Source: Streptomyces sp. WMMC940 (lineage in GTDB: Bacteria > Actinomycetota > Actinomycetes > Streptomycetales > Streptomycetaceae). From it: a stretch of 64,000 nucleotides of DNA. Position 1 is the first letter of the stretch, and each line of letters begins with the position of its first letter. The DNA lies in NCBI RefSeq assembly GCF_027460265.1, contig NZ_JAPZBC010000001.1, positions 3,309,001 through 3,373,000 of the forward strand. The letters are read 5' to 3'. The translations under genes were made by a program, and so were the position numbers. Shown here in pieces: positions 15,234 to 24,775 of this stretch. Under the pieces are notes generated by a model. That model did not search any database. It was not told the DNA's origin and saw only the letters and a program-made list of their open reading frames with translations.

Positions 15234-16796
15234 TCACCTGCAGCGGGTGCCGTCCGCCGGCGGAGTCCCGGTGAGCAGGTACTTGTTGATCGCCCTGTCG
15301 ATGCATTCGCTGCCGCGACCGTACGCCGTGTGACCGTCGCCGTCGTACGTGAGCAGGGTCCCCGACTCCAGCTGGCCGGCGAGGGCCTGCGCCCACTTGT
15401 AAGGGGTGGCCGGATCGCGGGTGGTGCCGACCACGAGGATCGGTGCGGCGCCCTTGGCGTCGATGCGGTGCGGGGAGCCGGTGGCGGGCGTGGGCCAGTA
15501 GGCACAGCTCAGGGAGGCCCAGGCGAAATTCCTGCCGAAGACGGGGGACGCCTTCTCGAAGTCGGCGGCGGAGGCCGTGACCTCGTCGGGCGTGGTGAAT
15601 GCGGGCGGCAGGTCGAGGCAGCTGACCGCGGAGTAGGCGGACATCAGATTGGAGTACGAGCCGTCGCTCTCGCGCTCGTAGTAGCTGTCGGAGAGGGCCA
15701 GCAGTCCCGCACCGTCGCCGTTCATGGCCTCGGTGAGCCCGTCCCGGAGCTGCGGCCAGGCGCCCTCGTCGTACATCGCGGCGATCACACCCGTGGTGGC
15801 GAGCGACTCGGTGAGGTCGCGGCTCTCCCCGGTGGACACCGGCTGGGCGTCCAGCTTGGCGAAGAACGCCTTCATCCGGGCCGCCGCGTCCGAGGTCGAC
15901 TTCGTCCCGAGCGGACAGTCCGAGCGCTTTGTGCAGTCGGCGGCGAAGGACTTGAAGGCCGTCTCGAAACCCTCGGTCTGGTCGCGGTTCATCTGTCGGG
16001 CCGGGAGGGACGGGTCCATCGCCCCGTCGAGCACGAGCCGGCCCGCCCGTTCCGGGAAGAGCTCGGCGTAGGTCGCGCCGAGGAACGTGCCGTAGGAGGC
16101 GCCGACGTACGACAGCCTCTCGTCGCCCAGCGCGGACCGGAAGATGTCCATGTCCCGGGCCGCCTCGACGGTGGAGACGTGCGGGAGGACCGCGGACGAC
16201 CGCTCCTTGCAGCCTGCCGCGAAGCCCTTGAAGGCCGTGCTCAGCTTGTCGACCTCGGCCGGGTCGTCGGGAGTCTGGTCGCTCTGGGTGTACGCGTCCA
16301 TCTCCTTGCCGTCGAGGCAGGTGACGGGCTCGCTGCGGGCTACTCCTCGCGGGTCGATGGCCACCATGTCGTACCGGGCCCGCACCGGAGCGGGATAGCC
16401 GACGCCCGCGTACGCCTGGAGGTAGCCGACGGCCGAGCCGCCCGGACCCCCCGGATTGACCTGGAGCGAACCGATCCGCTTGCCGGGGCCGGTTGCCTTC
16501 ACCCGGGCGACGGCCAGCTCGACCGAGGGCCCGTCGGGCTTGGAGTAGTCGAGCGGGGCCTTGAGCGTGGCGCACTGGAAGCCCGGGGCGCCGCAGTTGC
16601 GCCAGTCCAGTTTCTGCTCGTAGTACGGCTTCAGCGCGGCGGTCGACACCGGGGAGGGCGCTGCCGCTCCCGGCACCGACCCCGAGGGGTCGGGCGCCTC
16701 CGAGGCCGGGCCGCTGCCGCTGCAACCCGAAATCAGCAGCCCCAGGGCTGTGGTGAACGCGATGGCGGAGGTCCTGAGGAACTGCCTGGTGTCCAT
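15234..16796 (-). CDS. secreted lipoprotein peptidase, S33 alpha/beta hydrolase (SlpD/Tap-like)
   Basis: A 520-residue protein. The signal peptide ends in the lipobox LISGC (Cys25), so it should be a lipid-anchored exoprotein. The alpha/beta hydrolase part has 'LQVNPGGPGGSAVGYLQ' (oxyanion turn), 'DMVAIDPRGVARSEP', nucleophile elbow VGASYGTFLG (Ser near residue 230), and at the C-terminus 'ILVVGTTRDPATPY' (acid) and 'GDGHTAYG' (His). This is the tripeptidyl-aminopeptidase-like S33 family known from Streptomyces (Tap, SlpD/SlpE), which removes short N-terminal peptides. Length and all triad elements are normal. The ATG is at 16796. The 183-bp spacer to holB holds its promoter. Confidence 0.9.
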   Translation of the reverse strand: MDTRQFLRTSAIAFTTALGLLISGCSGSGPASEAPDPSGSVPGAAAPSPVSTAALKPYYEQKLDWRNCGAPGFQCATLKAPLDYSKPDGPSVELAVARVKATGPGKRIGSLQVNPGGPGGSAVGYLQAYAGVGYPAPVRARYDMVAIDPRGVARSEPVTCLDGKEMDAYTQSDQTPDDPAEVDKLSTAFKGFAAGCKERSSAVLPHVSTVEAARDMDIFRSALGDERLSYVGASYGTFLGATYAELFPERAGRLVLDGAMDPSLPARQMNRDQTEGFETAFKSFAADCTKRSDCPLGTKSTSDAAARMKAFFAKLDAQPVSTGESRDLTESLATTGVIAAMYDEGAWPQLRDGLTEAMNGDGAGLLALSDSYYERESDGSYSNLMSAYSAVSCLDLPPAFTTPDEVTASAADFEKASPVFGRNFAWASLSCAYWPTPATGSPHRIDAKGAAPILVVGTTRDPATPYKWAQALAGQLESGTLLTYDGDGHTAYGRGSECIDRAINKYLLTGTPPADGTRCR

Positions 16797-16979
16797 CCTG
16801 GGAGCCTATAGGCACGAAGACGGATCATGCCCCTTCGTTCCCGTATAGGTGATTCGCCCAGAAAAAAGCTTCAGCGGCAGCCAGGTGGGCCTGCGCGGAG
16901 GATCTCCGACGCCGGGAGCCCGGCCACCACGCCGCTCGTCGGCTGCTTCTGCGCCGGCGGCTCCGGAGCGGTCGGGGAG

Positions 16980-18185
16980 TCACCCCGTGCGCAGCGCCAT
17001 CGTCATCGCCTCCACCGCCAGCAGCGGGGCCACATTCGTGTCCAGAGCCGCTCGGCAGGCGAGGACCGCTTCCATCCGGCGAAGGGTCCCCTCCGGGCTG
17101 GAGCCGCGCGCCACCCGGTCGAGGGCGTCCCGCACATCCTCGTTGGCGAGGGGGACCGTCGAGCCGAGCTGGAGCGCGAGCACGTCCCGGTAGAAGCCGC
17201 TGAGGTCCGTGAGCGCGAGATCGAGGCTGTCCCGCTGGGTACGGGTGCGACGGCGCTTCTGCCTGTCCTCCAGCTCCTTCATCGCCCCCGCCGTGCCCCG
17301 CGGCATCCGCCCTCCCGCCGCCGCGCCCAGGGCGGCCTTGAGGTCCTCGGTCTCCCTGGCGTCGATCTCCTCCGAGACCTGTCTGGCGTCCTCCGCCGCC
17401 GCGTCGATCAGCTCCTGCGCCGCTCTCAGGCAGCCGCCGACGTCCTCGACTCTCAGCGGGAGCCTGAGCACGGTCGCCCGACGGGCCCGGGCAGCCTCGT
17501 CGGTGGCGAGTCGGCGGGCCCGGCCGATGTGCCCCTGGGTCGCCCGGGCGGCGGACGCGGCGGCCTCGGGCTCGATGCCGTCCCGCCTCATCAGCACGTC
17601 GGCGACGGCGTCGACGGAAGGCGTGCGGAGGGAGAGGTGGCGGCAGCGGGAGCGGATCGTGGGCAGCACGTCCTCCAGGGAGGGCGCGCACAGCAGCCAC
17701 ACCGTGCGCGGAGCGGGCTCCTCCACGGCCTTCAGCAGCACGTTTCCCGCGCCCTCGGTGAGGCGGTCGGCGTCCTCCAGGACGATGGCCTGCCAGCGGC
17801 CGACCGCGGGCGACAGCTGGGCGCGGCGGACGAGGTCGCGGGTCTCCTTCACACCGATGGACAGCAAGTCGGTCCGGACCACCTCGACATCGGCGTGCGT
17901 GCCCACCAGGCTGGTGTGACAGCCGTCGCAGAAGCCGCAGCCCGGTGCGCCGCCCAGCGCCCGGTCGGGGCTTGTGCACTGCAGGGCCGCGGCGAAGGCG
18001 CGGGCCGCGGTGGAACGGCCCGAGCCCGGCGGTCCGGTGAAGAGCCAGGCGTGCGTCATCCTCGACACGGCGGGAGGCGGCTCCCCCGCCGCCTCGGCCG
18101 TGACGAGCGCGTCGGCGTCCCGTGCGGCGGCGGCGAGCTGCTCCTGGACACGCTCCTGGCCGACCAGGTCGTCCCACACGGCCAT
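16980..18185 (-). CDS. holB: DNA polymerase III subunit delta'
   Basis: A 401-residue clamp-loader subunit. It starts 'MAVWDDLVGQERVQEQLAAAA' and has a Walker-A-like loop TGPPGSGRSTAARAF (residues about 48-62) in which the usual Lys is Arg, as expected for delta', which does not hydrolyse ATP. A four-Cys zinc module follows (QC...GCGFCDGC). Next come 'VEVVRTDLLSIGVKETRDLV', 'VLEDADRLTEGAGNVLLKAVEEP' and the arginine-finger motif 'IRSRCRHLSLR'. The C-terminal helical domain packs with the rest of the loader. ATG 18185 follows GGTGGCGGCAG. It lies 430 bp after the tmk fusion gene in the same direction, the usual tmk-holB pairing. Confidence 0.95.
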   Translation of the reverse strand: MAVWDDLVGQERVQEQLAAAARDADALVTAEAAGEPPPAVSRMTHAWLFTGPPGSGRSTAARAFAAALQCTSPDRALGGAPGCGFCDGCHTSLVGTHADVEVVRTDLLSIGVKETRDLVRRAQLSPAVGRWQAIVLEDADRLTEGAGNVLLKAVEEPAPRTVWLLCAPSLEDVLPTIRSRCRHLSLRTPSVDAVADVLMRRDGIEPEAAASAARATQGHIGRARRLATDEAARARRATVLRLPLRVEDVGGCLRAAQELIDAAAEDARQVSEEIDARETEDLKAALGAAAGGRMPRGTAGAMKELEDRQKRRRTRTQRDSLDLALTDLSGFYRDVLALQLGSTVPLANEDVRDALDRVARGSSPEGTLRRMEAVLACRAALDTNVAPLLAVEAMTMALRTG

Positions 18186-18615
18186 CTGCCGCCACCGCCC
18201 TACTCCGTCGTACGAACTGCGGGCTCCGGACCACGTGTCACGAACCGCGCCAGGTGCCGCGAGGTGCTGCACCGGCCTCCCATTGTGGGGCAGGGGTCGG
18301 ACACCTCTCATCGCCTGTGGACAACCGGGTCCGGCGGCGCCCGGCCCGCGGTCCGGCGGTGGCCCGAGCGCGGCCGGACCGGCGCGGGTCCGCCGGTGCC
18401 GTGACCGTAAGGTGCAAGCGGCTCGCGGCACCCCGCACGGCACCCCGCACGGCACCCCGCACGGCACCCCACTGTGCTGCCGCACCACCCGAGTGCGTCC
18501 GGTACGAGGACGAGGCTCCGCGACCTCCGCCACGAGGACGACGCCCCGCTCCCGGCGTACCGCACCGGCCGCCGCGAGGCTCCCGGTGGGCCTTCCCCGG
18601 CACAGCGCACACCGG
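18186..18615. other. 430-bp spacer between tmk and holB
   Basis: No credible gene. It is extremely GC-rich and contains the 12-bp tandem repeat listed separately. The spacer is unusually long for the tmk-holB pair, so holB probably has its own promoter near 18200-18300. Confidence 0.6.
18427..18470. repeat. 12-bp tandem repeat (about 3.7 copies)
   Basis: GGCACCCCGCAC is repeated at 18427-18438, 18439-18450 and 18451-18462 with no mismatches, followed by the first 8 bases of a fourth copy. It lies in the non-coding spacer between tmk and holB. Perfect copies suggest recent expansion. Confidence 0.85.
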
Positions 18616-21600
18616 CTAGCTCCCCCGGCGCCGGTCGTCCCCGTCGTCGTGCGGCCCCAGCAGTTCGTCCGCCAGGGTCGGCAGGTCGTCGAGCGGGGTC
18701 TCCTCCGCCCAGTCGGAACGGCGGCGCGACCGGCCCTCCTCGTCGACCTGGGGCAGCTCGCGCGTTCGCTCCTCCTCCGCGGGGGCGGACGACTCGTGCC
18801 GGAAGAGGCCCGGCGGCACGCGGTCCGCGGGGCTCTCGCCCCGCACCGGCGGCAGCACCGCGGTCTCGTCCGCGGGATCCCGGGACACCGTCGCGTTCCC
18901 CGGAGCCGCACCCCGCGTGCTGCCCGTGTTTCCCTCCGGGGGCTGCGGCACCTGAGGGAGGACCGTCGTCTCCGCGTCCTCCTTCGTCATGTCGATGCGC
19001 GGGCGCGGGGTCTCGGCCGTCTGCGTGACGTCGTTCGCCCCCACCACGGGAGTCGGCACCGTCGTCTCGGTGGCCGAGGACCCAGCGGCGGCCGCGGCCG
19101 CCTCCGCCGCCCGGCGTGCCTCCTCCGCCCGCAGCAGGGCCTCCTCGGCCTTGCGCTGCTTCTCGCGACGGCGCTCCTCGGCCTCGGCCCGCAGCCGGGC
19201 CTCCTCCTCGGCCTGCCGACGGCGGCGTTCCGCCTCCTCCCGGCGGGTCCTCTCCTCGGCCTCGCGCCGGCGCCGTTCCTCCTCGGCCAGCCGCCGGGCC
19301 TCCTCGGCACGCTGCCTGGCCTCCTCCGCCTGCCGCTCGGCCTCCCGGCGACGCGCTTCCTCCAACTCGCGGCGCTTGCGCTCCTCCTCCTCGGCGCGCA
19401 GCCTCGCGAGCTGCTCCTGGCGCTCACGCTCCAGGCGCTCCTCCTCGGCCTTGCGGGCGGCCTCCTCCTCGGCCCTGCGCCGGGCCTCCTCCTCGGCGGC
19501 CTTCCGCGCCTCCTCCCGGGCCTTCACCTCGGCCTCGGAGAGCGGCAGCATCTGGTCGAGCCGATGCCGTACGACCGTGGTGACGGCCTCGGGCTCCTGG
19601 CCCGCGTCCACGACGAGGTAGCGGCCGGGGTCGGCGGCGGCCAGGGTGAGGAACCCGGCCCGGACCCGGCGGTGGAACTCGGCCGGCTCGGACTCCAGCC
19701 GGTCCGGTGCCTCCGTGAACCGCTCGCGCGCGGTCTCCGGGGAGACGTCGAGCAGCACGGTCAGATGCGGTACGAGCCCGTCCGTCGCCCAGCGCGAGAT
19801 CCGGGCGATCTCGGTCGGGGAGAGGTCGCGGCCCGCTCCCTGGTAGGCCACGGACGAGTCGATGTAGCGGTCCGAAACGACGACCGCTCCGCGCTCGAGC
19901 GCGGGGCGGACGACGGTGTCGACGTGCTCGGCGCGGTCGGCGGCGTACAGGAGGGCCTCGGCCCGGTGGGACAGCCCGGCCGACGAGACGTCGAGCAGGA
20001 TGGAGCGCAGCCGCTTGCCGACGGGCGTGGCGCCGGGTTCACGTGTGACGACGACCTCGTGGCCCTTGGCGCGGATCCACTCCGCGAGCGCCTCGACCTG
20101 CGTGGATTTTCCGGCACCGTCGCCGCCCTCGACGGCGAGGAAGAAACCGGTGGCCGCGGGTGCCTGGGCGGGGTCCGCGCCGCGGCGGACCGCGTCGGCC
20201 AGATCGCGGCGCAGCGGCACGCCGGCCCGGTCGTCGGTCCTGGCGAGGACGATCACGGCCACGGGCAGCAGCAGCGCGCCGACCAGCATCAGTGTGAAGG
20301 CGGCGCCGCCGTGCGCGAACACGAACTCTCCGCTGGCCAGGCGGTGCGGGCCGATGGCGGCGGCGAGCAGCGGGGCGCCGACGGCGCCGAGCCCGATGGC
20401 GACCCGGACGACGGCCTGCAGGTGCTCGGTGATCCTCGGCCGCCGGAACTCCTCGGTCTCCAGGTCGATCAGCGCGTGCCCGGTGTGCGCGGCGACGCCT
20501 GCCGAACCGCCGGCGAGGACCGCGAGGAACACCACCGTCGCCGTGTCCGGGACGAGCCCCATCGCCAGCAGCGCCACGCCGCTGACGGCGATCACCAGCG
20601 CGAGGAGCCTGCGGCGGGACAGCGCGGGCAGCACGCCCGGGGCACCCCGGACACCCAGCACCGTGCCCCCGGTCAGGGCGAGCACGAACAGGGCGAACGC
20701 GGCCGGGCCGCCGCCCAGGTCGCGTGCGTGCAGGACGGACACGGCGGCTGCGGAGGCGACGGCCCCGGCGATCGCGGCGCAGGCCAGGACCAGCAGCGGG
20801 ACGGCACCGGTACGGCCCTTGTCGAGGCCGTTGCCGGTGGACGGGCGGCGCAATCCCTCCAGCGGGGAACGGGGGCGCGGCGTCGGGGTGCCCGGGAGTT
20901 CGACGGCGGCCAGGACGGACAGCGAAGCGGCGAAGAGGCCCGCCGCCACGTACGACCCGAGCGCGGCCTGGTGCACGGTGAACCACTCGACGCCGGTGCC
21001 GAGCAGATTGCCGATCAGCGTCGCCGCGAGCAGTGCGGCGGCGCCGGCGGGAATGACCGCGAAGGAGGTGCGGAGGGACAGCCTCCGCAGGGCGTCCTGA
21101 TGGTCCGGCAGCGGGCGTACGGCCGCGCCCTCCAGCGGCGGCGGAGGCAGCAGTGCGGGAGCGGCGCTCTCCCGGGCGACGGTCCAGAAGCGTTCGGCGA
21201 CGCCGACGACGAAGACCGTGGCGAGCACGTACGCCACGGCACTGTCCGGGGTCCAGTCGATCCACAGCGGGGCGATGACGAGCAGGGCGATGCGGATGCC
21301 ATCGGCACCGATCATGGTCCAGCGGCGGTCCAGCGGTCCGCCCGGCGCGGTCAGCGCGATGAGCGGGCCGAGGAGTACGGCCCCGAAGAGGAACGTGGCG
21401 AGTATGCGGACCCCGAACACGGCTGCGACGGCGAAGGCGGCGCCCCGGTATCCGCCGCCGAAGGCTCCTTCGGCGACCGCCGTCTGGAGCGCCAGGAGGA
21501 CCAGCACCAGGAGGGCGAGGGCGTCACCGATTCCGCCGACGACTTGCGCACTCCACAACCGGCGCAGCGCGGGTACACGCAGGAGCGACCGTACGGCGCG

Positions 21601-21690
21601 CTCGCGTGAGTCCGCGGCCAGTGCGTCGGCGGCACGTGCTTCGGGTTCAGAGGTGGGGCTCTGGGCCGTTGGCTGCTCGGCTCGCGTCAT
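18616..21690 (-). CDS. tmk: thymidylate kinase fused to an MFS-like membrane domain and a charged coiled-coil tail
   Basis: A 1024-residue protein with three parts. Residues about 35-500 are polytopic membrane sequence of major-facilitator type with many hydrophobic helices. Residues about 515-700 are a full thymidylate kinase: P-loop VEGGDGAGKSTQ near 520-530, 'TREPGATPVG', 'DRYIDSSVAYQGAGR' near 605, and 'YLVVDA' at the end. This part phosphorylates dTMP to dTDP. Residues about 715-870 are a long Glu/Arg/Ala-rich coiled coil ('EEARKAAEEEARRRAEEEAARK'-like repeats), then an acidic disordered tail with TTVLP and TAVLP motifs. The ATG is at 21690. The fusion ties nucleotide synthesis to the membrane. 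From memory, similar large Tmk proteins exist in other streptomycetes, so the fusion is unlikely to be an assembly artefact. Confidence 0.93.
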   Translation of the reverse strand: MTRAEQPTAQSPTSEPEARAADALAADSRERAVRSLLRVPALRRLWSAQVVGGIGDALALLVLVLLALQTAVAEGAFGGGYRGAAFAVAAVFGVRILATFLFGAVLLGPLIALTAPGGPLDRRWTMIGADGIRIALLVIAPLWIDWTPDSAVAYVLATVFVVGVAERFWTVARESAAPALLPPPPLEGAAVRPLPDHQDALRRLSLRTSFAVIPAGAAALLAATLIGNLLGTGVEWFTVHQAALGSYVAAGLFAASLSVLAAVELPGTPTPRPRSPLEGLRRPSTGNGLDKGRTGAVPLLVLACAAIAGAVASAAAVSVLHARDLGGGPAAFALFVLALTGGTVLGVRGAPGVLPALSRRRLLALVIAVSGVALLAMGLVPDTATVVFLAVLAGGSAGVAAHTGHALIDLETEEFRRPRITEHLQAVVRVAIGLGAVGAPLLAAAIGPHRLASGEFVFAHGGAAFTLMLVGALLLPVAVIVLARTDDRAGVPLRRDLADAVRRGADPAQAPAATGFFLAVEGGDGAGKSTQVEALAEWIRAKGHEVVVTREPGATPVGKRLRSILLDVSSAGLSHRAEALLYAADRAEHVDTVVRPALERGAVVVSDRYIDSSVAYQGAGRDLSPTEIARISRWATDGLVPHLTVLLDVSPETARERFTEAPDRLESEPAEFHRRVRAGFLTLAAADPGRYLVVDAGQEPEAVTTVVRHRLDQMLPLSEAEVKAREEARKAAEEEARRRAEEEAARKAEEERLERERQEQLARLRAEEEERKRRELEEARRREAERQAEEARQRAEEARRLAEEERRRREAEERTRREEAERRRRQAEEEARLRAEAEERRREKQRKAEEALLRAEEARRAAEAAAAAAGSSATETTVPTPVVGANDVTQTAETPRPRIDMTKEDAETTVLPQVPQPPEGNTGSTRGAAPGNATVSRDPADETAVLPPVRGESPADRVPPGLFRHESSAPAEEERTRELPQVDEEGRSRRRSDWAEETPLDDLPTLADELLGPHDDGDDRRRGS

Positions 21691-21850
21691 CCGCCCAGCC
21701 TATCCGGAGGTGATTGCTCCCCGGAGGCCCAGCCCGAACAAACGGGCGGCGCGTCCGTGAAACGAGGGAGGGCCGCCCCGTGGTCCTCCACGGGGCGCCC
21801 CTTGCCGGACGCGTTCGTGACGCCGGAGCCGCAGCCGCTCTCGCTGTTCG

Positions 21851-24706
21851 TTACTCGTCCGAGGACGACGTCTTCGCCGCCGCGGCGGTCTTCCTGGCCG
21901 TCGTCTTCTTGGCGGCCGACTTCGCCGTGGTCGTCTTCTTCGCGGCGGTCGTCTTGGCAGCCGTCGTCTTCTTGGCGGCCGTGGTCTTCTTCGCCGCGGT
22001 CTTCTTGGCCGTCGCCTTCTTCGCGGGAGCCTTCTTGGCGGCCTTCTTCGCCGGGCCCTTGGCGCGCTTCTCGGCGAGCAGCTCGTAGCCGCGCTCCGGG
22101 GTGATCGTCTCGACGCTGTCGCCCGTCCGCAGGGTCGCGTTGGTCTCGCCGTCGGTGACGTACGGGCCGAAGCGGCCGTCCTTCACCACGACGGGACGCT
22201 CGCTCACCGGGTCGGTGCCCAGCTCCTTCAGCGGCGGCTTGGCGGCCGCGCGGCCACGCTGCTTCGGCTGGGCGTAGATCGCCAGCGCCTCGTCGAGCGT
22301 GATGTTGAAGATCTGGTCCTCGGTCTCCAGGGAGCGGGAGTCCGTGCCCTTCTTCAGGTACGGACCGTAGCGGCCGTTCTGGGCGGTGATCTCGACGCCC
22401 TCGGTGTCCTTGCCGACGACGCGCGGCAGCGACATCAGCCTGAGCGCGTCCTCGAGGGTCACCGTGTCGAGGGCCATCGACTTGAAGAGGGAGGCGGTCC
22501 GCGGCTTGACCGCGTTCTTGCCGGTCTTCGGCGTGCCCTCGGGCAGGATCTCGGTGACGTAAGGGCCGTAGCGGCCGTCCTTGGCGACGATCTCGTGGCC
22601 GGTCTCGGGGTCCTTGCCCAGCTCGAAGTCACCGCTCGGCTTGGCCAGCAGTTCCTCGGCGAGCTCGACGGTCAGCTCGTCCGGCGCGAGGTCGGTCGGC
22701 ACGTCGGCGCGCTGGTGGCCCTCCGCGTCCTTCTCCCCTCGCTCCACGTACGGGCCGTAGCGGCCGACGCGCAGCACGATGCCGCTGCCGACCGGGAAGG
22801 ACGAGATCTCCCGGGCGTCGATCGCGCCGAGGTCGGTGACGAGCTCCTTGAGTCCGCCGAGGTGGTCGCCGTCGCCGTTCCCGGCCTCGGCGGCCTCGCC
22901 GGTCCCCGTGCCCTCGCCGAAGTAGAAGCGCCTCAGCCACGGCACCGCCTGGGCCTCGCCCCGCGCGATGCGGTCGAGGTCGTCCTCCATCTTGGCGGTG
23001 AAGTCGTAGTCGACGAGCCGGCCGAAGTGCTTCTCCAGCAGGTTGACCACGGCGAAGGAGAGGAAGGACGGCACGAGTGCCGTGCCCTTCTTGAACACGT
23101 AGCCGCGGTCGAGGATGGTGCCGATGATCGACGCGTACGTCGACGGGCGGCCGATCTCTCGCTCTTCCAGCTCCTTGACCAGGCTGGCCTCGGTGTAGCG
23201 GGCCGGGGGCTTGGTCGCGTGCCCGTCCGCCGTGATCTCCTCGGCGGCGAGCCGGTCGCCCTCGGCGACCTGCGGCAGCCGTCGCTCGCGGTCGTCCAGC
23301 TCCGCGTTCGGGTCGTCGGCACCCTCGACGTACGCCTTCATGAAGCCGTGGAACGTGATGGTCTTGCCCGACGCCGAGAACTCGGCGTCCCGGCCGTCGG
23401 AGCCGGTGCCGCCGATCCTGACGGTGACGGAGTTGCCGACCGCGTCCTTCATCTGGGAGGCGACGGTCCGCTTCCAGATCAGCTCGTAGAGACGGAACTG
23501 GTCACCGGTCAGACCGGTCTCGGCCGGGGTGCGGAAGCGATCGCCCGAGGGGCGGATGGCCTCGTGCGCCTCCTGGGCGTTCTTGACCTTCCCGGCGTAC
23601 GTGCGCGGCTTCTCGGGCAGGTAGTCGCCGCCGTACAGCTGGGTGACCTGCGCCCGGGCCGCCGCGACCGCGGTGTCGGAGAGCGTGGTCGAGTCCGTGC
23701 GCATATAGGTGATGAAGCCGTTCTCGTACAGCTTCTGCGCGATCTGCATCGTCGCCTTCGCACCGAAGCCGAGCTTGCGCGAGGCCTCCTGCTGGAGCGT
23801 CGTCGTACGGAACGGGGCGTACGGAGAGCGGCGGTACGGCTTCGACTCGACCGAGCGGACCGAGAACGCGGCGTTCTCGAGAGCCGCCTTCAGGGCGCGC
23901 GCGTTGGCCTCGTCGAGGTGGAGGACCTGGTCCGACTTGAGCCGTCCGTCCGGACCGAAGTCGCGACCCTGGGCGACGCGCCGTCCGTCGACGGCGGTCA
24001 GTCGCGCGGTGAAGGCCGCGGGGTCGGAGGGGTCGCCGGCGCGGCCGGTGGAGAACGTGCCGGTCAGGTCCCAGTACTCGGCGGAGCGGAACGCGATGCG
24101 CTCGCGCTCCCGCTCGACGACGAGACGGGTGGCCACGGACTGGACACGGCCCGCGGAGAGCCGCGGCATGACCTTCTTCCACAGGACCGGCGAGACCTCG
24201 TAGCCGTAGAGGCGGTCGAGGATGCGTCGGGTCTCCTGGGCGTCGACCATGCGCTTGTTGAGCTCGCGCGGGTTGGCGACGGCCTCCTGGATCGCGGCCT
24301 TGGTGATCTCGTGGAAGACCATCCGCTTGACCGGGACCTTGGGTTTGAGGACCTCCAGCAGGTGCCAGGCGATCGCCTCGCCCTCGCGGTCCTCATCGGT
24401 GGCGAGATAGAGCTCGTCGGATCCGGCCAGCTGCTCCTTGAGCTTTCTGACCTGGGCCTTCTTGTCGGCGTTGACGACGTAGATCGGCTGGAAGTCGTGC
24501 TCGACGTCCACACCGAGCCGCCGCACCTCACCGGTGTACTTCTCGGGGACCTCGGCGGCACCGTTCGGGAGGTCGCGGATGTGCCCGACGCTCGCCTCGA
24601 CGACGTAGCCGGGGCCGAGGTAGCCCTTGATCGTCTTCGCCTTGGCAGGCGACTCGACGATGACGAGTCGGCGGCCGCCCTGTGCGGTCTCGCTGGTCGG
24701 GGACAA
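21851..24706 (-). CDS. topA: DNA topoisomerase I
   Basis: A 951-residue type IA topoisomerase. The TOPRIM domain starts with VIVESPAKAKT near residue 14 and has TDEDREGE near residues 101-108. The catalytic Tyr is in 'GFITYMRTDS' near residue 332. Instead of zinc fingers, the C-terminal half carries repeated 'GRYGPYV'-type modules (for example 'DGRYGPYVTE', 'NGRYGPYLKK', 'DGRFGPYVTD'), followed by a Lys/Ala/Thr-rich tail of about 65 residues typical of Streptomyces TopA, which boosts processivity on DNA. The start is taken as TTG at 24706 (encoding SPTSETAQGG next), because the homologous N-terminus begins there and the upstream frame looks non-coding. It removes negative supercoils and is essential. 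Confidence 0.96.
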   Translation of the reverse strand: MSPTSETAQGGRRLVIVESPAKAKTIKGYLGPGYVVEASVGHIRDLPNGAAEVPEKYTGEVRRLGVDVEHDFQPIYVVNADKKAQVRKLKEQLAGSDELYLATDEDREGEAIAWHLLEVLKPKVPVKRMVFHEITKAAIQEAVANPRELNKRMVDAQETRRILDRLYGYEVSPVLWKKVMPRLSAGRVQSVATRLVVERERERIAFRSAEYWDLTGTFSTGRAGDPSDPAAFTARLTAVDGRRVAQGRDFGPDGRLKSDQVLHLDEANARALKAALENAAFSVRSVESKPYRRSPYAPFRTTTLQQEASRKLGFGAKATMQIAQKLYENGFITYMRTDSTTLSDTAVAAARAQVTQLYGGDYLPEKPRTYAGKVKNAQEAHEAIRPSGDRFRTPAETGLTGDQFRLYELIWKRTVASQMKDAVGNSVTVRIGGTGSDGRDAEFSASGKTITFHGFMKAYVEGADDPNAELDDRERRLPQVAEGDRLAAEEITADGHATKPPARYTEASLVKELEEREIGRPSTYASIIGTILDRGYVFKKGTALVPSFLSFAVVNLLEKHFGRLVDYDFTAKMEDDLDRIARGEAQAVPWLRRFYFGEGTGTGEAAEAGNGDGDHLGGLKELVTDLGAIDAREISSFPVGSGIVLRVGRYGPYVERGEKDAEGHQRADVPTDLAPDELTVELAEELLAKPSGDFELGKDPETGHEIVAKDGRYGPYVTEILPEGTPKTGKNAVKPRTASLFKSMALDTVTLEDALRLMSLPRVVGKDTEGVEITAQNGRYGPYLKKGTDSRSLETEDQIFNITLDEALAIYAQPKQRGRAAAKPPLKELGTDPVSERPVVVKDGRFGPYVTDGETNATLRTGDSVETITPERGYELLAEKRAKGPAKKAAKKAPAKKATAKKTAAKKTTAAKKTTAAKTTAAKKTTTAKSAAKKTTARKTAAAAKTSSSDE

Positions 24707-24741
24707 CTTCGCTCTTCTCTCCGGTCGACGCTCGGTGGGCT

Positions 24742-24775
24742 CGTACGGCGTACAACGTACGGCGTACGGCCGTAC
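24742..24775. promoter_or_regulatory. phased CGTACGGCGTAC repeats in the topA 5' region
   Basis: CGTACGGCGTAC occurs at 24742-24753 and again at 24756-24767 (14-bp period), followed by a half site CGTAC at 24771-24775. The array lies 36-70 bp upstream of the topA start codon. It could be an operator or a supercoiling-sensitive promoter element; topA transcription is known to respond to supercoiling in Streptomyces. The role here is inferred from position. Confidence 0.45.

Noticed and set aside
18427..18470. CRISPR array
   Set aside because: The repeats are 12 bp and directly adjacent, with no spacers and no cas genes.
17974..21609. 1211-codon plus-strand frame opposite tmk
   Set aside because: Shadow of the thymidylate kinase fusion; His/Arg/Gly-rich with no conserved motifs.
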